A stretch of 16,135 bases of DNA from assembly GCF_049651565.1 (NCBI RefSeq), contig NZ_JBASCI010000003.1, forward strand, positions 1-16,135, in the 5' to 3' direction. Of this stretch, positions 16,124 to 16,135 are shown piece after piece (positions within the stretch are counted from its first letter, which is position 1; every line of letters begins with the position of its first letter). Below the pieces are notes generated by a model that had not been told where the DNA came from, ran no database searches, and was given only the letters and a program-made list of their open reading frames with translations. The stretch is from Brooklawnia sp049651565 (lineage in GTDB: Bacteria > Actinomycetota > Actinomycetes > Propionibacteriales > Propionibacteriaceae). Made by a program: the position numbers and the translations under genes.

Positions 16124-16135
16124 ATGCCCCACCGT
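16124..16135 (+). CDS. First four codons of a gene cut by the window end
   Basis: ATG CCC CAC CGT (Met-Pro-His-Arg) follows the ribosome binding site AGAGG at a normal six-base distance. A transposase is a guess from the preceding inverted repeat. Four residues allow no assignment. The 51 bases between the oxidase stop and the repeat (16009-16059) show no clear terminator or promoter. Confidence 0.3.

Overview
The window comes from a GC-rich Gram-positive genome, most likely an actinobacterium. The grounds are strong G/C bias at third codon positions, a compact arginine operon with an actinobacterial-type ArgR, and a thiolase / high-molecular-weight FabG4-like reductase / HtdX-like MaoC set that resembles the Mycobacterium fadA2-fabG4-htdX genes. 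Placement near Propionibacteriales is only an impression.

Layout. (1) 1-204: the 3' end of an unrecognised plus-strand reading frame with different codon use, ending in a 36-bp imperfect tandem repeat. It may be a mobile-element edge. (2) 249-7814, minus strand: arginine biosynthesis read as argC-argJ-argB-argD-argR-argH, then tyrS. All the arg genes overlap. A tandem ARG-box-like operator touches the argC start codon and covers its likely promoter, so the operon-encoded ArgR probably represses its own operon. argF and argG, usual members of this cluster in actinobacteria, are absent here. (3) 7874-9738: a TetR-family regulator (minus) diverging from an AlaA-type glutamate-pyruvate aminotransferase (plus), with a perfect 7+5+7 palindrome between them. 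(4) 9788-16008: a fatty acyl-CoA module in two divergent units. On the minus strand are thiolase, FabG4-like reductase and MaoC hydratase. On the plus strand are a TetR regulator and an acyl-CoA oxidase-like flavoenzyme. (5) 16009-16135: intergenic DNA with a 12-bp inverted repeat whose right arm holds the ribosome binding site of a gene that starts 12 bases before the window ends.

How they work together. ArgC, ArgJ, ArgB and ArgD make ornithine from glutamate through acetylated intermediates, ArgH releases arginine, and ArgR senses arginine. In the lipid module the acyl-CoA oxidase-like enzyme would make 2-enoyl-CoA, the MaoC hydratase would add water to give (3R)-hydroxyacyl-CoA, the SDR would oxidise that to 3-ketoacyl-CoA, and the thiolase would cleave it. 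This set of protein families matches the peroxisomal ACOX / MFE-2 / thiolase route rather than the FadB-type (3S) route. It is the most interesting functional reading of the window, though each family is known. I saw no CRISPR array, tRNA, rRNA or complete insertion sequence. No stretch over 300 bases lacks a gene.
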